Assembly (NCBI GenBank): GCA_963751165.1
Contig: CAVVTP010000006.1
Location: 93,766-157,765, forward strand
Origin: Roseiarcus sp963751165
GTDB lineage: Bacteria > Pseudomonadota > Alphaproteobacteria > Rhizobiales > Beijerinckiaceae
Length of the DNA stretch: 64,000 bases
Direction: 5' to 3'
Made by a program: the position numbers and the translations under genes. The notes under the pieces are model-generated. The model saw nothing but the letters and a program-made list of their open reading frames with translations, searched no databases and was not told the origin of the DNA. Positions 55,765 to 64,000 of the stretch are shown here, one piece after another (within the stretch, counting starts at the first letter, position 1; each line of letters opens with the position of its first letter).

Positions 55765-56211
55765 GGAATAAGCGCCCCGCGCAGTGTCGAACCTCGCGCG
55801 AGTCTCGCTCAGCCGAACGCCGCATGCCAGGTGGGGCCGGCGTACCGGTTACCATCCATCTCCGCGTGACCTTAAGGCTAGCCCTAAGGTCACACCCTTC
55901 GCGACGACGCAGCTCCCAAGCAAGGCGGCCGCCCCCGGACGGTTACGCCTCCTTCCACCATCCTGTCGCTCAACTGAGCTTCCTGAACGCGCGGGCGTTG
56001 TTGTCGGTGACAGCTGTCGTCGTGGTGACTCTAGCCGCAATTCACTACCGGTATGTCGAAACGCCACTGCGCCAGTTGGTGCTCCGCACGGCACAGCCTT
56101 GGCTCTGCTCGGATGGTACGATTGTTTGAATTCGCCGCGGGACCGCGCTGACGCGGAGCCATTATGGCGTCGTCGCAATCGGCGCGTCCGCCGACGCTGG
56201 TTGACATCAGG

Positions 56212-56337
56212 ATGAGCCGCTCCGGCAACAACTCCTATGACAACGAAGCCGAACTCCGCCAAACCGAAACCGACTAAGAGGACACACGCCCGGCTCTGTC
56301 GGTTAAATCCAATGTCTCGGCAACGGGGTGCATTTCA
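56212..56337 (+). mobile_element. Right end of a degenerate IS3-family element
   Basis: MSRSGNNSYDNEAELRQTET is an OrfB fragment in which the SGNxYDN catalytic-Glu region is fused by deletion to the EAELRR terminus. It is followed at 56313-56337 by an end that reads, on the other strand, TGAAATGCACCCCGTTGCCG (then AGACA), the partner of the left end at 47465. Its last three bases provide the stop codon of the neighbouring WecG-STAS gene. Confidence 0.6.
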
Positions 56338-57549
56338 CCCCATCGATCCCGACAATTCCCTCTTTCCACTTTCATTTTGGATGGGTCGCGAACGAAATTG
56401 GGCGGCCGATGGTGCGAGCAGGATGTCGGCCCCATTGAGGCGAATAATTCTCTCCAAACTTGACGAAACGCCGCTTAGGATCAGTTCCGCACCATTGGAC
56501 TTCACCATCTTTCTGAAGACGAGGAGCAGGCCAAGGAAGCGCGCGTCGATCGCAGAGACCTCAGTCAAGTCGATCACGACACGTCTGTCACTGGAAAGGG
56601 TTGTCCTGAGCGCCCCGATAATTTCCTTGATGTTTGTACTGGTGGCACTCCCGAGAAAACTCAACTTGTGGCAGTCATTTTGCCATTCGCTCTGTATAGT
56701 GAGTTGCCCCTGCGATGAATTCATCGTCCTAAGTCGGTAGAACAATAGGGGTAGAATCCTGGATTGCGCCAAGCCCAATAAAAGCAATCCGTCGTGCCAA
56801 TAACGTCGCCAAAGGTACGGCTCTTCTTTAATCCGCCAAAGCCATTCAAGACCGAGCCTCTGCATAAAAACAGGCGCCCGTTTTACTGTGCCTGCTTCGA
56901 AGTTAACCGACGCTCCCAGGTGGGAACGGACCGGCACTCGTAATTTGTTGAGGTTCCGTTTTAGCCACAACTGACCTTTCTTACTGCCCAAGCACACGAC
57001 CAGAAAATCTGCCTCTACTGAGTTGATCGCGTTGATTACCGAATCCTGACTGAGTTCTTCAACGGACAGAAAGCCCGGAAAATGCCATCCGACACAGACC
57101 ACGCCGCTTTGGGCGCCGTTCAGCGATTTCGCTGCCGCCGCAGCGACACCCTCATCACCACCGAACAGGAAAACTTTTAGCGGTCTTTCCGAGGTGCGCA
57201 GACCTCTAAGGGCGGCGAAAACATCCGACCCGGCAACTCTCTCCTTGATTGGAACGCCAAGGAGCCGCCCCAGCCAAACGATCGGCATTCCGTCAGCAGG
57301 AGAGAGATCGCTGAGGAGCAGCGCGTCGCGGAACTCCGGATCGGTATGACTGTGCACCAGGAAATTAAGATTGGGAGTCGATAAGAAAAGCGTGGACCCA
57401 GCGTCGGCGGACTGATCGATTTTATTCAATACGCCAGGCGTGTCGATTACATCAATCGGCATGCCAAGAATGCAGTATACATCTCTTGAAAGATCATCGG
57501 ATCCGGCCTCGTCGATAGCCGAACGCCGACTAATGGCTTCACTGAACAT
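56335..57549 (-). CDS. WecG/TagA-family glycosyltransferase fused to a STAS domain
   Basis: 404 residues. Residues about 28-265 are a GT26-type transferase: TLFLSTPNLNFLVHSHTDPE, LSDLSPADGMPIVWLGRLLG with the conserved DG, RVAGSDVFAAL, FLFGGDEGVAAAAAKSLN, LVVCLGSKKGQLWLKRN and AGTVKRAPVFMQRLGLEWLW. Residues about 280-385 are a STAS domain (VVIDLTEVSAIDARFLGLLL), with Ala-Arg where anti-sigma antagonists have the phosphorylated Ser. It would transfer a ManNAc-like sugar to a lipid-linked precursor. The final residues and stop lie on the IS3-remnant end, so the native C-terminus is probably lost. Confidence 0.88.
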   Translation of the reverse strand: MFSEAISRRSAIDEAGSDDLSRDVYCILGMPIDVIDTPGVLNKIDQSADAGSTLFLSTPNLNFLVHSHTDPEFRDALLLSDLSPADGMPIVWLGRLLGVPIKERVAGSDVFAALRGLRTSERPLKVFLFGGDEGVAAAAAKSLNGAQSGVVCVGWHFPGFLSVEELSQDSVINAINSVEADFLVVCLGSKKGQLWLKRNLNKLRVPVRSHLGASVNFEAGTVKRAPVFMQRLGLEWLWRIKEEPYLWRRYWHDGLLLLGLAQSRILPLLFYRLRTMNSSQGQLTIQSEWQNDCHKLSFLGSATSTNIKEIIGALRTTLSSDRRVVIDLTEVSAIDARFLGLLLVFRKMVKSNGAELILSGVSSSLERIIRLNGADILLAPSAAQFRSRPIQNESGKRELSGSMG

Positions 57550-58032
57550 AACTTAGCTCCCCCAAATCGCCGTCGTGGCGCCGGCAACAGAAGCTGCCCT
57601 AGAGTCAGCGTCGCCGCGTCCCCGTGCGACGTCGCCACAACCAAAACAACTCACCAGATTGTAGTGAGCTTGTCAAGCGCTGGTAGGGTCTTGCGGGCGG
57701 TCAAATCACAGTGCGTTCCGGTCAGGCCCTAAGGGATGGACCATGTATGCTTTAGGGAAGGCGGCGTTAACCAACTGCATTAAAACTTTCAGGCCCGGCC
57801 CGCGCATTGCCAAGCGCGCGTTTTGCACAAGCTCTGAGGCAGAAAGCTGTCGCCTTTTACATCCAAACGAGCATTGTTTGTTGAATATAAGTCAACGCCG
57901 TAAATGCCGCATCGATGTGAACGGCTCGTACCGCGCTTTGTGGCAGAAGGGGCGATGCGCCAGCGGAGCCTCGTACGGAAAAAGCCTTGACCGGTACTGG
58001 AACCCACGTTCTATCTCCCGGGCGCACCGGAA
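57550..58032. other. Divergent intergenic region, low GC
   Basis: About 480 bases between the WecG-STAS gene and the exosortase-like gene. It should hold both promoters and is clearly AT-richer than the first 45 kb. No gene, RNA or clear operator is visible. Confidence 0.4.
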
Positions 58033-58926
58033 GTGACGCCGATTGGAGTTACCTTTTTGGTTGTTCTTGCTCCACAAACATCGACCAATGCTGGTGATGG
58101 CCGGAGCGTGAAACTCGCTCTAAGCCGTCGTGACGTCTTCGTCTGGGTTTCGGCGATCGTTTTCCTCAATCAACTCTTTAGCCTGATCAAGGACGCGCCT
58201 TCGACCTCGCCCGAACAGCTCTTCTCCGATCTCAGCTCGGTCGGAATCTTCCAGCTTATGGCGTGGATTGCGATCTTCCGACTTCTGGCTTCCGCTGACG
58301 CCGGCGCCGTTGCACAGGGGAAGGATTTTCTCGCCGGCATTGCGCTTTGCTGTTTGATATTCCCGTCGCCGCGAATGATCTGGGTCACTGCGCTCGGCAT
58401 CGCCATTTATGGCTGGCTCAACAATGGAGGCGACTTAAAGCTGCGCGGGGCCTCGATTGTCTTGGCTGCACTCTCTGTGCAGGAGTTCTGGGGGAAGATT
58501 GTCTTCAAGCTGTTCGAACTTCCCTTGCTCCGTGCTGAGACAGCGGTAGTTGGAACCATATTGCAGGCGGTTCGACCGGGAATGGTTTGGCAAGACAATG
58601 TCATCACTGGTCCTGACGGTCACGGGATTGTCGTTTACGATCTTTGTTCGTCATTCCATAATTTATCGGTGGCTGCGCTATGTTGGATGACCGTGCGCAG
58701 CCAACAGGATCGCAACTGGCAAACTCGGGATTTTGTGACCGGCGTCGTCGTCTGCCTAACGATGGTGCTATTCAACGTTACAAGACTCTGTCTCATGGCG
58801 TGGAGCGCTGACCTGTACGAGTATTGGCATTATGGACCTGGCTTTCAGATCTTCGCTGTCGGAGCATCCGTAGCGATGTTCTTAATCAGTCTCTATGGGT
58901 CCAGGGTCGATCGGTCCGCAACATGA
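58033..58926 (+). CDS. Exosortase-like membrane transpeptidase
   Basis: 297 residues from GTG 58033; the start is uncertain and a later GTG near 58108 is possible. Seven or eight hydrophobic helices. The exosortase/archaeosortase triad is recognisable: Cys205 in VVYDLCSSFHNLSVAAL, Arg251 in FNVTRLCLMAW, His266 in EYWHYGPGFQIF. Exosortases cleave and anchor PEP-CTERM-type proteins, or act with polysaccharide export. It overlaps the next gene by 4 bases. No PEP-CTERM protein is seen in the window, so the substrate is unknown. Confidence 0.8.
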   Translation: MTPIGVTFLVVLAPQTSTNAGDGRSVKLALSRRDVFVWVSAIVFLNQLFSLIKDAPSTSPEQLFSDLSSVGIFQLMAWIAIFRLLASADAGAVAQGKDFLAGIALCCLIFPSPRMIWVTALGIAIYGWLNNGGDLKLRGASIVLAALSVQEFWGKIVFKLFELPLLRAETAVVGTILQAVRPGMVWQDNVITGPDGHGIVVYDLCSSFHNLSVAALCWMTVRSQQDRNWQTRDFVTGVVVCLTMVLFNVTRLCLMAWSADLYEYWHYGPGFQIFAVGASVAMFLISLYGSRVDRSAT

Positions 58927-59474
58927 GAATCTGGGCGGCGCATGGAGTCTTCGCAGGCATCCTTCTAGCGTCACTCGTAACTCAACAACGGGACACCGAT
59001 GCTCGCTACGACGATGCAAGCCTTCTGGAACCAAGTATCTTGCGCATTGCAAGCTCTCATGGATTGACCCTTCAGGGATACCGAGCAATGGGCGGCAACA
59101 TGCCGCTAGCTCTAATATTTGAGGCCCCAGGATGTGTGGGTCCGGTGCAAGTCAACCCGCTCTTGTCGAGCTTTGAGGAAGTGAGCCTTATGGACGACGC
59201 TCCAGGACAAGGTTACGCTCGCCGCTACATTTATTTCGACGCAAGCTGGGATAGGCCAAAACCTTGGGCTGCGATTGTTCAACGGATGAAGTATCGGGCG
59301 CTCGCGATGTTCGGTCTAACCGGGTATGTACCGTCCAAATATTTGTTACGGATAGAAACTCCGAAGAATTGCGAACCTGCCCGGAACATCGACTGGAGTT
59401 CTGTTTGGAGCCGGAAATATCTTGCCGTCGCCCCTACCACCGCCAAGTCTAATTCAGAAAGTACCATACAATGA
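58923..59474 (+). CDS. Exosortase-associated membrane-anchored protein (EpsI-like position)
   Basis: 183 residues starting in the exosortase stop (ATGA). One N-terminal hydrophobic segment (IWAAHGVFAGILLASLV) anchors an extracytoplasmic domain with cysteines in FEAPGCVGPVQVNPLLSSFE and IETPKNCEPARNI. Position, size and topology are those of EpsI/XrtA-associated partner proteins, but the sequence is not clearly EpsI. It overlaps the following acyl-CoA ligase start by 4 bases, so all three are co-translated. Confidence 0.65.
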   Translation: MRIWAAHGVFAGILLASLVTQQRDTDARYDDASLLEPSILRIASSHGLTLQGYRAMGGNMPLALIFEAPGCVGPVQVNPLLSSFEEVSLMDDAPGQGYARRYIYFDASWDRPKPWAAIVQRMKYRALAMFGLTGYVPSKYLLRIETPKNCEPARNIDWSSVWSRKYLAVAPTTAKSNSESTIQ

Positions 59475-61269
59475 ACGATGTTGCACCGCCCGCTCGGAGC
59501 GGCGACCGCGAAGAGAGGCCGGCTCGGGCTTGGCTACGCGCGCTTGAGACGATTTCAGAAGCAACCCGCGATCCCAACCGCACGTTGCCCTGCGCAGTGA
59601 TTGAGTGGGCGCGCAAGTATGGCGACGCGACGGCCCTCGTAAGCGATCTCGAAAGCTTCAGCTTCGGCACTCTGGAAGCGCGAATGAACCAGTATTCGCG
59701 TTGGGCGCTGAACGCAGGGGTGGCGAGCGGCGAGACCGTTGCTCTCATGATGGGCAATCGGCCCGAGTATTTCGCGATCTGGCTCGGGCTCACTCAGTTG
59801 GGCGCGGTCGTTGCGCTGATCAGCCCCGAGCTTCGCGCGCCCGCGGTCGCCCATGCCCTCAAAGTTGCCCGGGCGCGACGCATTATCGCTGCCGCCGAAT
59901 GCGCCGAGGTCTGCACGGAAGCTATCGCCACCCTCGACGAGACCGTCGAGATTTGGGCCCATGGGGAGTGCCGACCTGACCTGCAGCGAATCGATCAGGT
60001 GGTCTCCACCCAGAACGGCCAGACGCTTTCGGAGGATGAACGGCGGCCTGTTAAGCTTAGTGATCGCGCGCTGAGGATCTTTACCTCGGGAACGACTGGC
60101 CTCCCCAAGGCGGCTGAAGTCAGTCATCGCAGGATCATCGTCTGGAGCCACTGGTTTGCTGGGCTCGCTGGTTTGACTGCAACCGATCGCCTTTATAATT
60201 GCCTGCCGATGCATCACAGCGTCGGAGGCGTCGTAGCGATCGGCGCTCCCTTGGTATTCGGGGGTTCAGTCGCTATTGCCCCGCGCTTTTCGGCTCAGCG
60301 CTTTTGGGACGACGTCGCGCGCTGGGAGTGCACGGCATTTCAATATATCGGCGAACTCTGTCGCTATCTTATTGCCGCTCCCAGTTGCCCGGAGGAAAAG
60401 GCTCACAGGCTGCGGCTCGCGATCGGCAATGGGCTCTCGGAAGAAGTTTGGCGCGTCGTTCTGGACCGCTTCGGGCCGCTCCGCATCCTCGAATTTTATG
60501 CTTCGACGGAAGGCAACGTCTGGCTCTACAACGTCGAAGGCAAGATCGGTTCAATTGGCCGGGTCCCGCCGTACCTCGCTCTCCGCGACCCGATCGCGCT
60601 CGCGCGGTTCGACCACGATTGCCAAACGCCCGCGCGAGGAGGCGACGGATTTTGTGTGCGTTGCGCGGAAGGCGAAATCGGCGAGGCTTTGGGACGCATA
60701 GGAGAAGATCCAGCCGCTCGCTTCGAGGGTTATAGCGAAGCCGGTGAGACAGAAAAGAAAATCGTCCGCGACGTCTTCAAGGCTGGTGACGCGTGGATGC
60801 GAACTGGCGACCTCATGCGTCGCGATGCCGACGGCTTCTATAAATTCGTCGATCGCATCGGCGATACTTTTCGCTGGAAGGGCGAGAACGTCGCGACGTC
60901 CGAAGTCGCCGGGGTTCTTCGCTCCTGTCCGGGCGTCACGGAAGCGATCGTCTATGGGGTGTCTGTTCCGGGCGCCGATGGGCGTGCTGGAATGGCGCTC
61001 TTGCTAATCGACGGACAATTCGAGCTCGATGCGCTTGTCCAGCGGCTTGACGCTTTGCCCCATATGCCCGGCCGCTCTTCTTGCGCCTAACCCACGAGAT
61101 CGACGCTACGGAGACCTTCAAACCAAAGCGGCGCATTTATCTCGAGCAGGGCTTCGATCGCGAGCGTGTTAAAGATCCGCTTTACGTTTTTGAACACGAG
61201 CGACAGGCCTACGTCCCCCTCGATGCGAAGCGCCACGAAGGGATCCGAAACGGGACCGTGCAACTCTGA
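59471..61269 (+). pseudogene. Long-chain acyl-CoA synthetase (FATP/FadD6-like), frameshifted near the 3' end
   Basis: ANL-superfamily ligase. The P-loop is RIFTSGTTGLPKAAEVSHRR (about residue 200), followed by YNCLPMHHSVGGVVAIGAPL, ILEFYASTEGNVWLYNVEGK, and the hinge MRTGDLMRRDADGFYKFVDR with IGDTFRWKGENVATSEV, typical of very-long-chain acyl-CoA synthetases. At CCCC 61058-61061 the frame shifts; the other frame gives YARPLFLRLTHEIDATETFK with PKRR and ends normally at 61269. It would activate a fatty acid for a lipid or glycan acylation step. Confidence 0.85.
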
Positions 61270-61493
61270 GGGCGAGAAGCGGACCGTAGAGCGCCGCTCA
61301 TCGGCCCCTGGGGCGGGGCGTGGGTCAACGGTGCGGCTCGTCTCGGTCGGCACTCGTACGTATTGTTCTTCGAGCCGAACGCCGTAGCGTTCGAGCAGCA
61401 AGGTGAGTTTAGCTAGTCAGCTTGCCTGTTCGGAGTATTCGACATTACGGTCGATGCAATCATCCCGTCCGGACCACCGCAATACGATAATAC

Positions 61494-62706
61494 TCATGGA
61501 CGGACACTCTCGCTGACGCCGGACAAAGCACCTGTTAAAATCTTCGCCAACCAACTCGCTTCCATGTCGAGGTTAAATTCCCGCTCAACTTTGTGCCGTC
61601 CAGCAATCGCGAAACGATTTCGCAGTTCCGCGTCTTCGAGCAGTTGACAAACCGCAGTCGCGGCCTTCGCTGGGTCGCCCGGCGGAACAAGAAACCCATT
61701 CGTCCATCATCCACCAATTCCGGAATTCCTGCTATCCTCGTTGCAACAACGGGCACACCTGCTCCCATCGCCTCCATGGGGACGACCGGAAGCCCCTCAG
61801 CGAAGCTAGCCATCACAAAAACGTCCGCCTGTCGAAGCAGCTCCCGCACCTGCGCCTGCGACCGATAACCCAGAAAGTGAACTCTGCGGCTTATTCCAAG
61901 CGACGCGGCTTTCGCTTCCAAAAACTTTCGCTCGGGCCCGTCGCCCGCGATATCAAGGATTGCATCGTCAATCCTCGCAATTGTTTCAAGCAAAAAGCAT
62001 ACCCCTTTAGCAGCAACCAGCCGACCAACGAATAGCAGACGTCGTGCGGGCCCTTTGTGCCGCTTAGCTTCGTACATAGCTGCATCTACTCCACAGTGTA
62101 CGATCCGGATCTTCTGCCAAAACTCCGGTTGTGACAGCATCATCGTCTAACTCCGACAAAAATAGCTGATACAATTTACAAATAACGCCCGCCTAACCTT
62201 TTCGCCGATCCACCAAAGATTTGTCTCATAAAATTCGGAAGGTCCGTGGATCGTAAAGCTAAAGGTGAAACCGCCCATTTCCGCTGCGATGGCGGCGACC
62301 GAGCAGCTAGAATCAGCAAAGTGATTGTGAAGATGCGATAGCTGGTGCTTCGTCATCAATTGCGCTAAAATGCCTGCCTCTGCGAAATAAGCTCCTTGCC
62401 GCAAGAATACTTTCACTCCAGGAGGGCAAAATTTTAGGCAACTATCAGCGCAGAAATATATTTTCGAGGTGATGACATAAATTGTGCGACATGCGCGCCA
62501 ACCAACCCTCGTGGCGGCAACAAGTAGATTGTGGCGCGTTGCGATTCCGACAGTTCAACGTTGGAGGCTTCTGCGGCAGGGGGCTGCCGTATAGAAATTG
62601 TCTTTACATAATGCCCTAGCTTCCTCAGTGCGAAGACCTCTCGTTGTATGAAAGTGTCTGTTACCCGCGGATATTGCCCTGTCATATACCCTAATCGTAG
62701 GCCCAA
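61494..62706 (-). pseudogene. Group 1 glycosyltransferase, degenerate
   Basis: Pieces of a GT4-type transferase: LGYMTGQYPRVTDTFIQREV at the N-terminus, then LSHLHNHFADSSCSVAAIAA, RIVHCGVDAAMYEA, RRLLFVGRLVAAKGVCFLLE, and FAEGLPVVPMEAMGAGVPVV with the E(x7)E motif. Three lesions: a frameshift between about 62434 and 62470, a TAG at 62147-62149 where CAG is expected, and a frameshift near 61690 after which the proper C-terminus (AVCQLLEDAELRNRFAIAG) lies in another frame. Clearly not functional as read. It presumably added a sugar to the local glycan. Confidence 0.8.
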
Positions 62707-62862
62707 AGCATCGTCTCCGGTTGACTGAATACCGTCCCGCTGCTGGTGAGTGGCGTCAGCCGGGGTCGGTTAAAGCGTTTCCAAACGGGACCATGCGTCT
62801 TTGAACGCAGAGTGACCGGCCGGTGGCCCCTCGCCAGCCGACACCAAGCAAGCCCACGAGGA

Positions 62863-63590
62863 CTACGCCGTTGCCCCCGCGTCCACGGTCATCACGGCGC
62901 CAGTGATATTGCGTCCGCCCTCACCCGTTAGGAACCCATAATCTCCGCAATGTCTTCTGGTGCGGCCAGGCGTCGCAGCGCGCTGCGTCCTACGATGCGC
63001 TCTCGCTCGGATCCTCGAGCCCACCCGTCATCTCGGTGTCGATGAAACCAGGGGCGATTGCGTTGACGTTCACGCCAGCCCGTCCGACCTCGCGTGCAAG
63101 CGACCTAGTGAAGCCGACGAGCGAAGCCTTAGTGGCGGCATAGACCGAGAGGCGCATTGAAGCCGGTCGAGGCGACGATAGAGGAAATGTTGATCACGCG
63201 TCCGCGTCCCTCGGCCATCATGCCGCGCACGACATATTTGCTGAGCAGGATCGGCGAGAGCGTGTTGAGTTGAATGAGGCTTGAATTTCGGCGTCAGGCA
63301 TCGTGGCGAGCAGGCCTGCCGTGCCCAGTCCAGCGTTGTTGACCAGGCCATAGATCGGGCCGAACTGTCCGCGCAGCTCCCGCACGAAGCTCGGGATCGC
63401 CCCGACGTCGCCGAGATCAGAGGGCGAAACGTCAGCGCCCCGGGCCCACGTTCGGCGATCTTTTCCGCCGCCGCAAACGCTTCGCTATCGCGGCGCGCAA
63501 CCCCGATGACCTGAAACTGTCGCTCGCAAGCCGATCGGCGATCGCGAGACCAAGGCCTCGGCTGGCGCCGGTGACAATGACATTATCCAT
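62863..63590 (-). pseudogene. SDR / 3-oxoacyl-ACP reductase-like gene, heavily frameshifted
   Basis: Fragments in several frames add up to a FabG-like protein: MDNVIVTGASRGLGLAIADR, GLVNNAGLGTAGLLATM, MMAEGRGRVINISSIVASTG, YAATKASLVGFTRSLAREVG with the Tyr/Lys pair, VNVNAIAPGFIDTEM, NITGAVMTVDAG. At least four single-base lesions separate them. Its start overlaps the end of the ligase gene at the window edge by 8 bases, so the two were one operon. Confidence 0.75.
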
Positions 63591-64000
63591 GGCGAGCGAT
63601 CTTTCCGCCGTCCGTCATTGGCAGGTCGGCCACAAATCGAAATCCGGCCGGAACCATATGGGGGGCTAAGCGTGCGCCGCACGCGGCGAGGATTCCCGCT
63701 CGGACTTCCGCATGCGCCTCTCGCCCGTCGCGAAGCACGACCTCGGCAAAGACGAGGGCCCCCGTAATCGGGTTCTTGCGCCCGAATACCCGGCTCGCGC
63801 GCACAGCCGAATGCGCGTTGAGCACCGCCTCGACCTCCTCCGGGGGAACTTTGACACCGCCGACATTGATCATGCCTGCCTCGCCGGCCGACAAAGTAGA
63901 GCCTTCCCCTCGCCGATCGACCAGGTCGCCGGTATCGACGAAGCCCTCCTTGTCGGCCAGAGGAGGCGCGCCCACGCCGAGAAAGCCAAGCGCGCAACGG
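63583..64000 (-). CDS. AMP-dependent acyl-CoA ligase, C-terminal part
   Basis: Partial, running off the window end. The last ~135 residues of an ANL ligase: EGFVDTGDLVDRRGEG, then AGMINVGGVKVPPEEVEAVL, NAHSAVRASRVFGRKNPITG, and LADLPMTDGGKIARHG-like ending with the catalytic Lys in the FVADLPMTDGGKIARHG stretch. Between GDLVDRRGEG and GMINVGG the residues STLSAGEA look out of frame; the alternate frame gives RLYFVGRRG, so two compensating indels may be present. Function as an acyl or aryl-CoA/ACP ligase beside the SDR. Confidence 0.75.
   Translation of the reverse strand, partial: RCALGFLGVGAPPLADKEGFVDTGDLVDRRGEGSTLSAGEAGMINVGGVKVPPEEVEAVLNAHSAVRASRVFGRKNPITGALVFAEVVLRDGREAHAEVRAGILAACGARLAPHMVPAGFRFVADLPMTDGGKIARHG

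Larger units (their letters stand above)
52837..55852 (-). mobile_element. IS66-family element B (3016 bp) nested in element A
   Basis: The ends are GTAACCGGTACG inward from both 52837 and 55852. The 8-bp duplication CATCCATC flanks it (52829-52836 and 55853-55860). It carries tnpA, tnpB, an intact tnpC and one ORF on the opposite strand. The protein sequences differ clearly from those of element A, so it is a different IS66 species. Confidence 0.92.
50061..55946 (-). mobile_element. IS66-family element A, itself interrupted (native length about 2.86 kb)
   Basis: The ends are GTAACCGTTCGG inward from 50061 and GTAACCGTCCGG inward from 55946. The 8-bp duplication GCCTCCTT flanks it (50053-50060 and 55947-55954). 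It carries tnpA, tnpB, a frameshifted tnpC and a 77-residue ORF. Element B (52837-55852) is inserted immediately before the tnpA start codon. It splits the acyltransferase gene after its 295th codon. Confidence 0.92.
47855..56129 (+). pseudogene. Acyltransferase-3 (OafA/YrhL-like) gene split by two insertion events
   Basis: Three pieces, 47855-48233, 49553-50060 and 55955-56129, join to an exact 353-codon frame when the insertions and one copy of each target duplication are removed. The product is a membrane O-acyltransferase: VTSLDGMRGVAAVAVMAFHF with the catalytic His at the end of TM1, SVDLFFLLSGFVMAHVYGSL, WTRFALARFARIYPLFATTT, WNYPSWSISSEAEAYVYFVF, and YRYVETPLRQLVLRTAQPW. Such enzymes acetylate or acylate exported polysaccharides or lipids. 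It belongs functionally with the surface-glycan genes downstream. Start: ATG 47855 gives the usual N-terminus. Confidence 0.9.

Noticed and set aside
55866..55893. Near-perfect 28-bp palindrome (GTGACCTTA arms) in the terminal part of IS66-A
   Set aside because: It is probably part of the element's own promoter or terminal structure upstream of tnpA; kept out of the findings because it is internal to the IS and has one mismatch pair.

Overview
The window reads as chromosomal DNA of an alphaproteobacterium, most likely a member of the Hyphomicrobiales (Rhizobiales). The basis is high GC, the long N-terminal extension on UvrB, aerobic box-type benzoyl-CoA genes, and IS66, IS3 and ISL3 elements typical of that order. 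The genus cannot be fixed from sequence alone. No rRNA, tRNA or CRISPR array was seen.

Layout. 0-5.6 kb: the end of a DMT transporter, a hicA/hicB pair with a frameshifted toxin behind a 34-bp perfect palindrome, a DUF262 scrap, uvrB, a dead msrA piece, a cupin and a small secreted protein. 5.6-13.1 kb: a divergent acyl-CoA catabolism cluster. Nitroreductase, enoyl-CoA hydratase, metallo-hydrolase, acyl-CoA dehydrogenase and a TetR regulator lie on the minus strand. SCP-x-type thiolase, two MaoC-type proteins and an SDR lie on the plus strand. A dyad operator sits between them. 13.1-22.4 kb: aerobic benzoate genes (boxA, boxC, boxR, benzoate-CoA ligase, NUDIX), interrupted by an IS3-family element. 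No boxB or boxD is present. 22.5-34.4 kb: a frameshifted PQQ beta-propeller protein, small secreted proteins, ureG, a chagasin-like inhibitor, mutL, a cytochrome b561-like protein, a CHRD protein, and a histidine kinase whose response regulator is cut off beside a second, inverted IS3 copy. 34.6-41.5 kb: RlpA-like protein, asd, a MotA/ExbB plus OmpA/MotB pair, a GNAT, a branched-chain amino-acid binding protein and a class A beta-lactamase. 41.6-47 kb: a doc remnant and a hexuronate operon (GntR regulator, uxaB, uxaC, transporter). 47-56.3 kb: an insertion-sequence pile-up. 56.3-64 kb: a lower-GC surface-polysaccharide or glycolipid locus with a WecG-STAS fusion, an exosortase-like protein, its partner, two acyl-CoA ligases, a glycosyltransferase and an SDR, several of them decayed.

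The clearest structural result is an acyltransferase-3 gene split into three exons-like pieces by ISL3 (8-bp duplication ACAATGGT) and by IS66-A (GCCTCCTT). IS66-A is itself split by IS66-B (CATCCATC). Removing the insertions and one copy of each duplication restores an uninterrupted 353-codon frame. The whole block is bracketed by facing ends of an older IS3-family element.

A second recurrent feature is single-base frameshifts in otherwise well-conserved genes (hicA, NUDIX, PQQ protein, GntR regulator, uxaB, acyl-CoA ligase). Most look like one-base insertions. This could be real decay or assembly error, and it should be settled before any metabolic conclusion is drawn.
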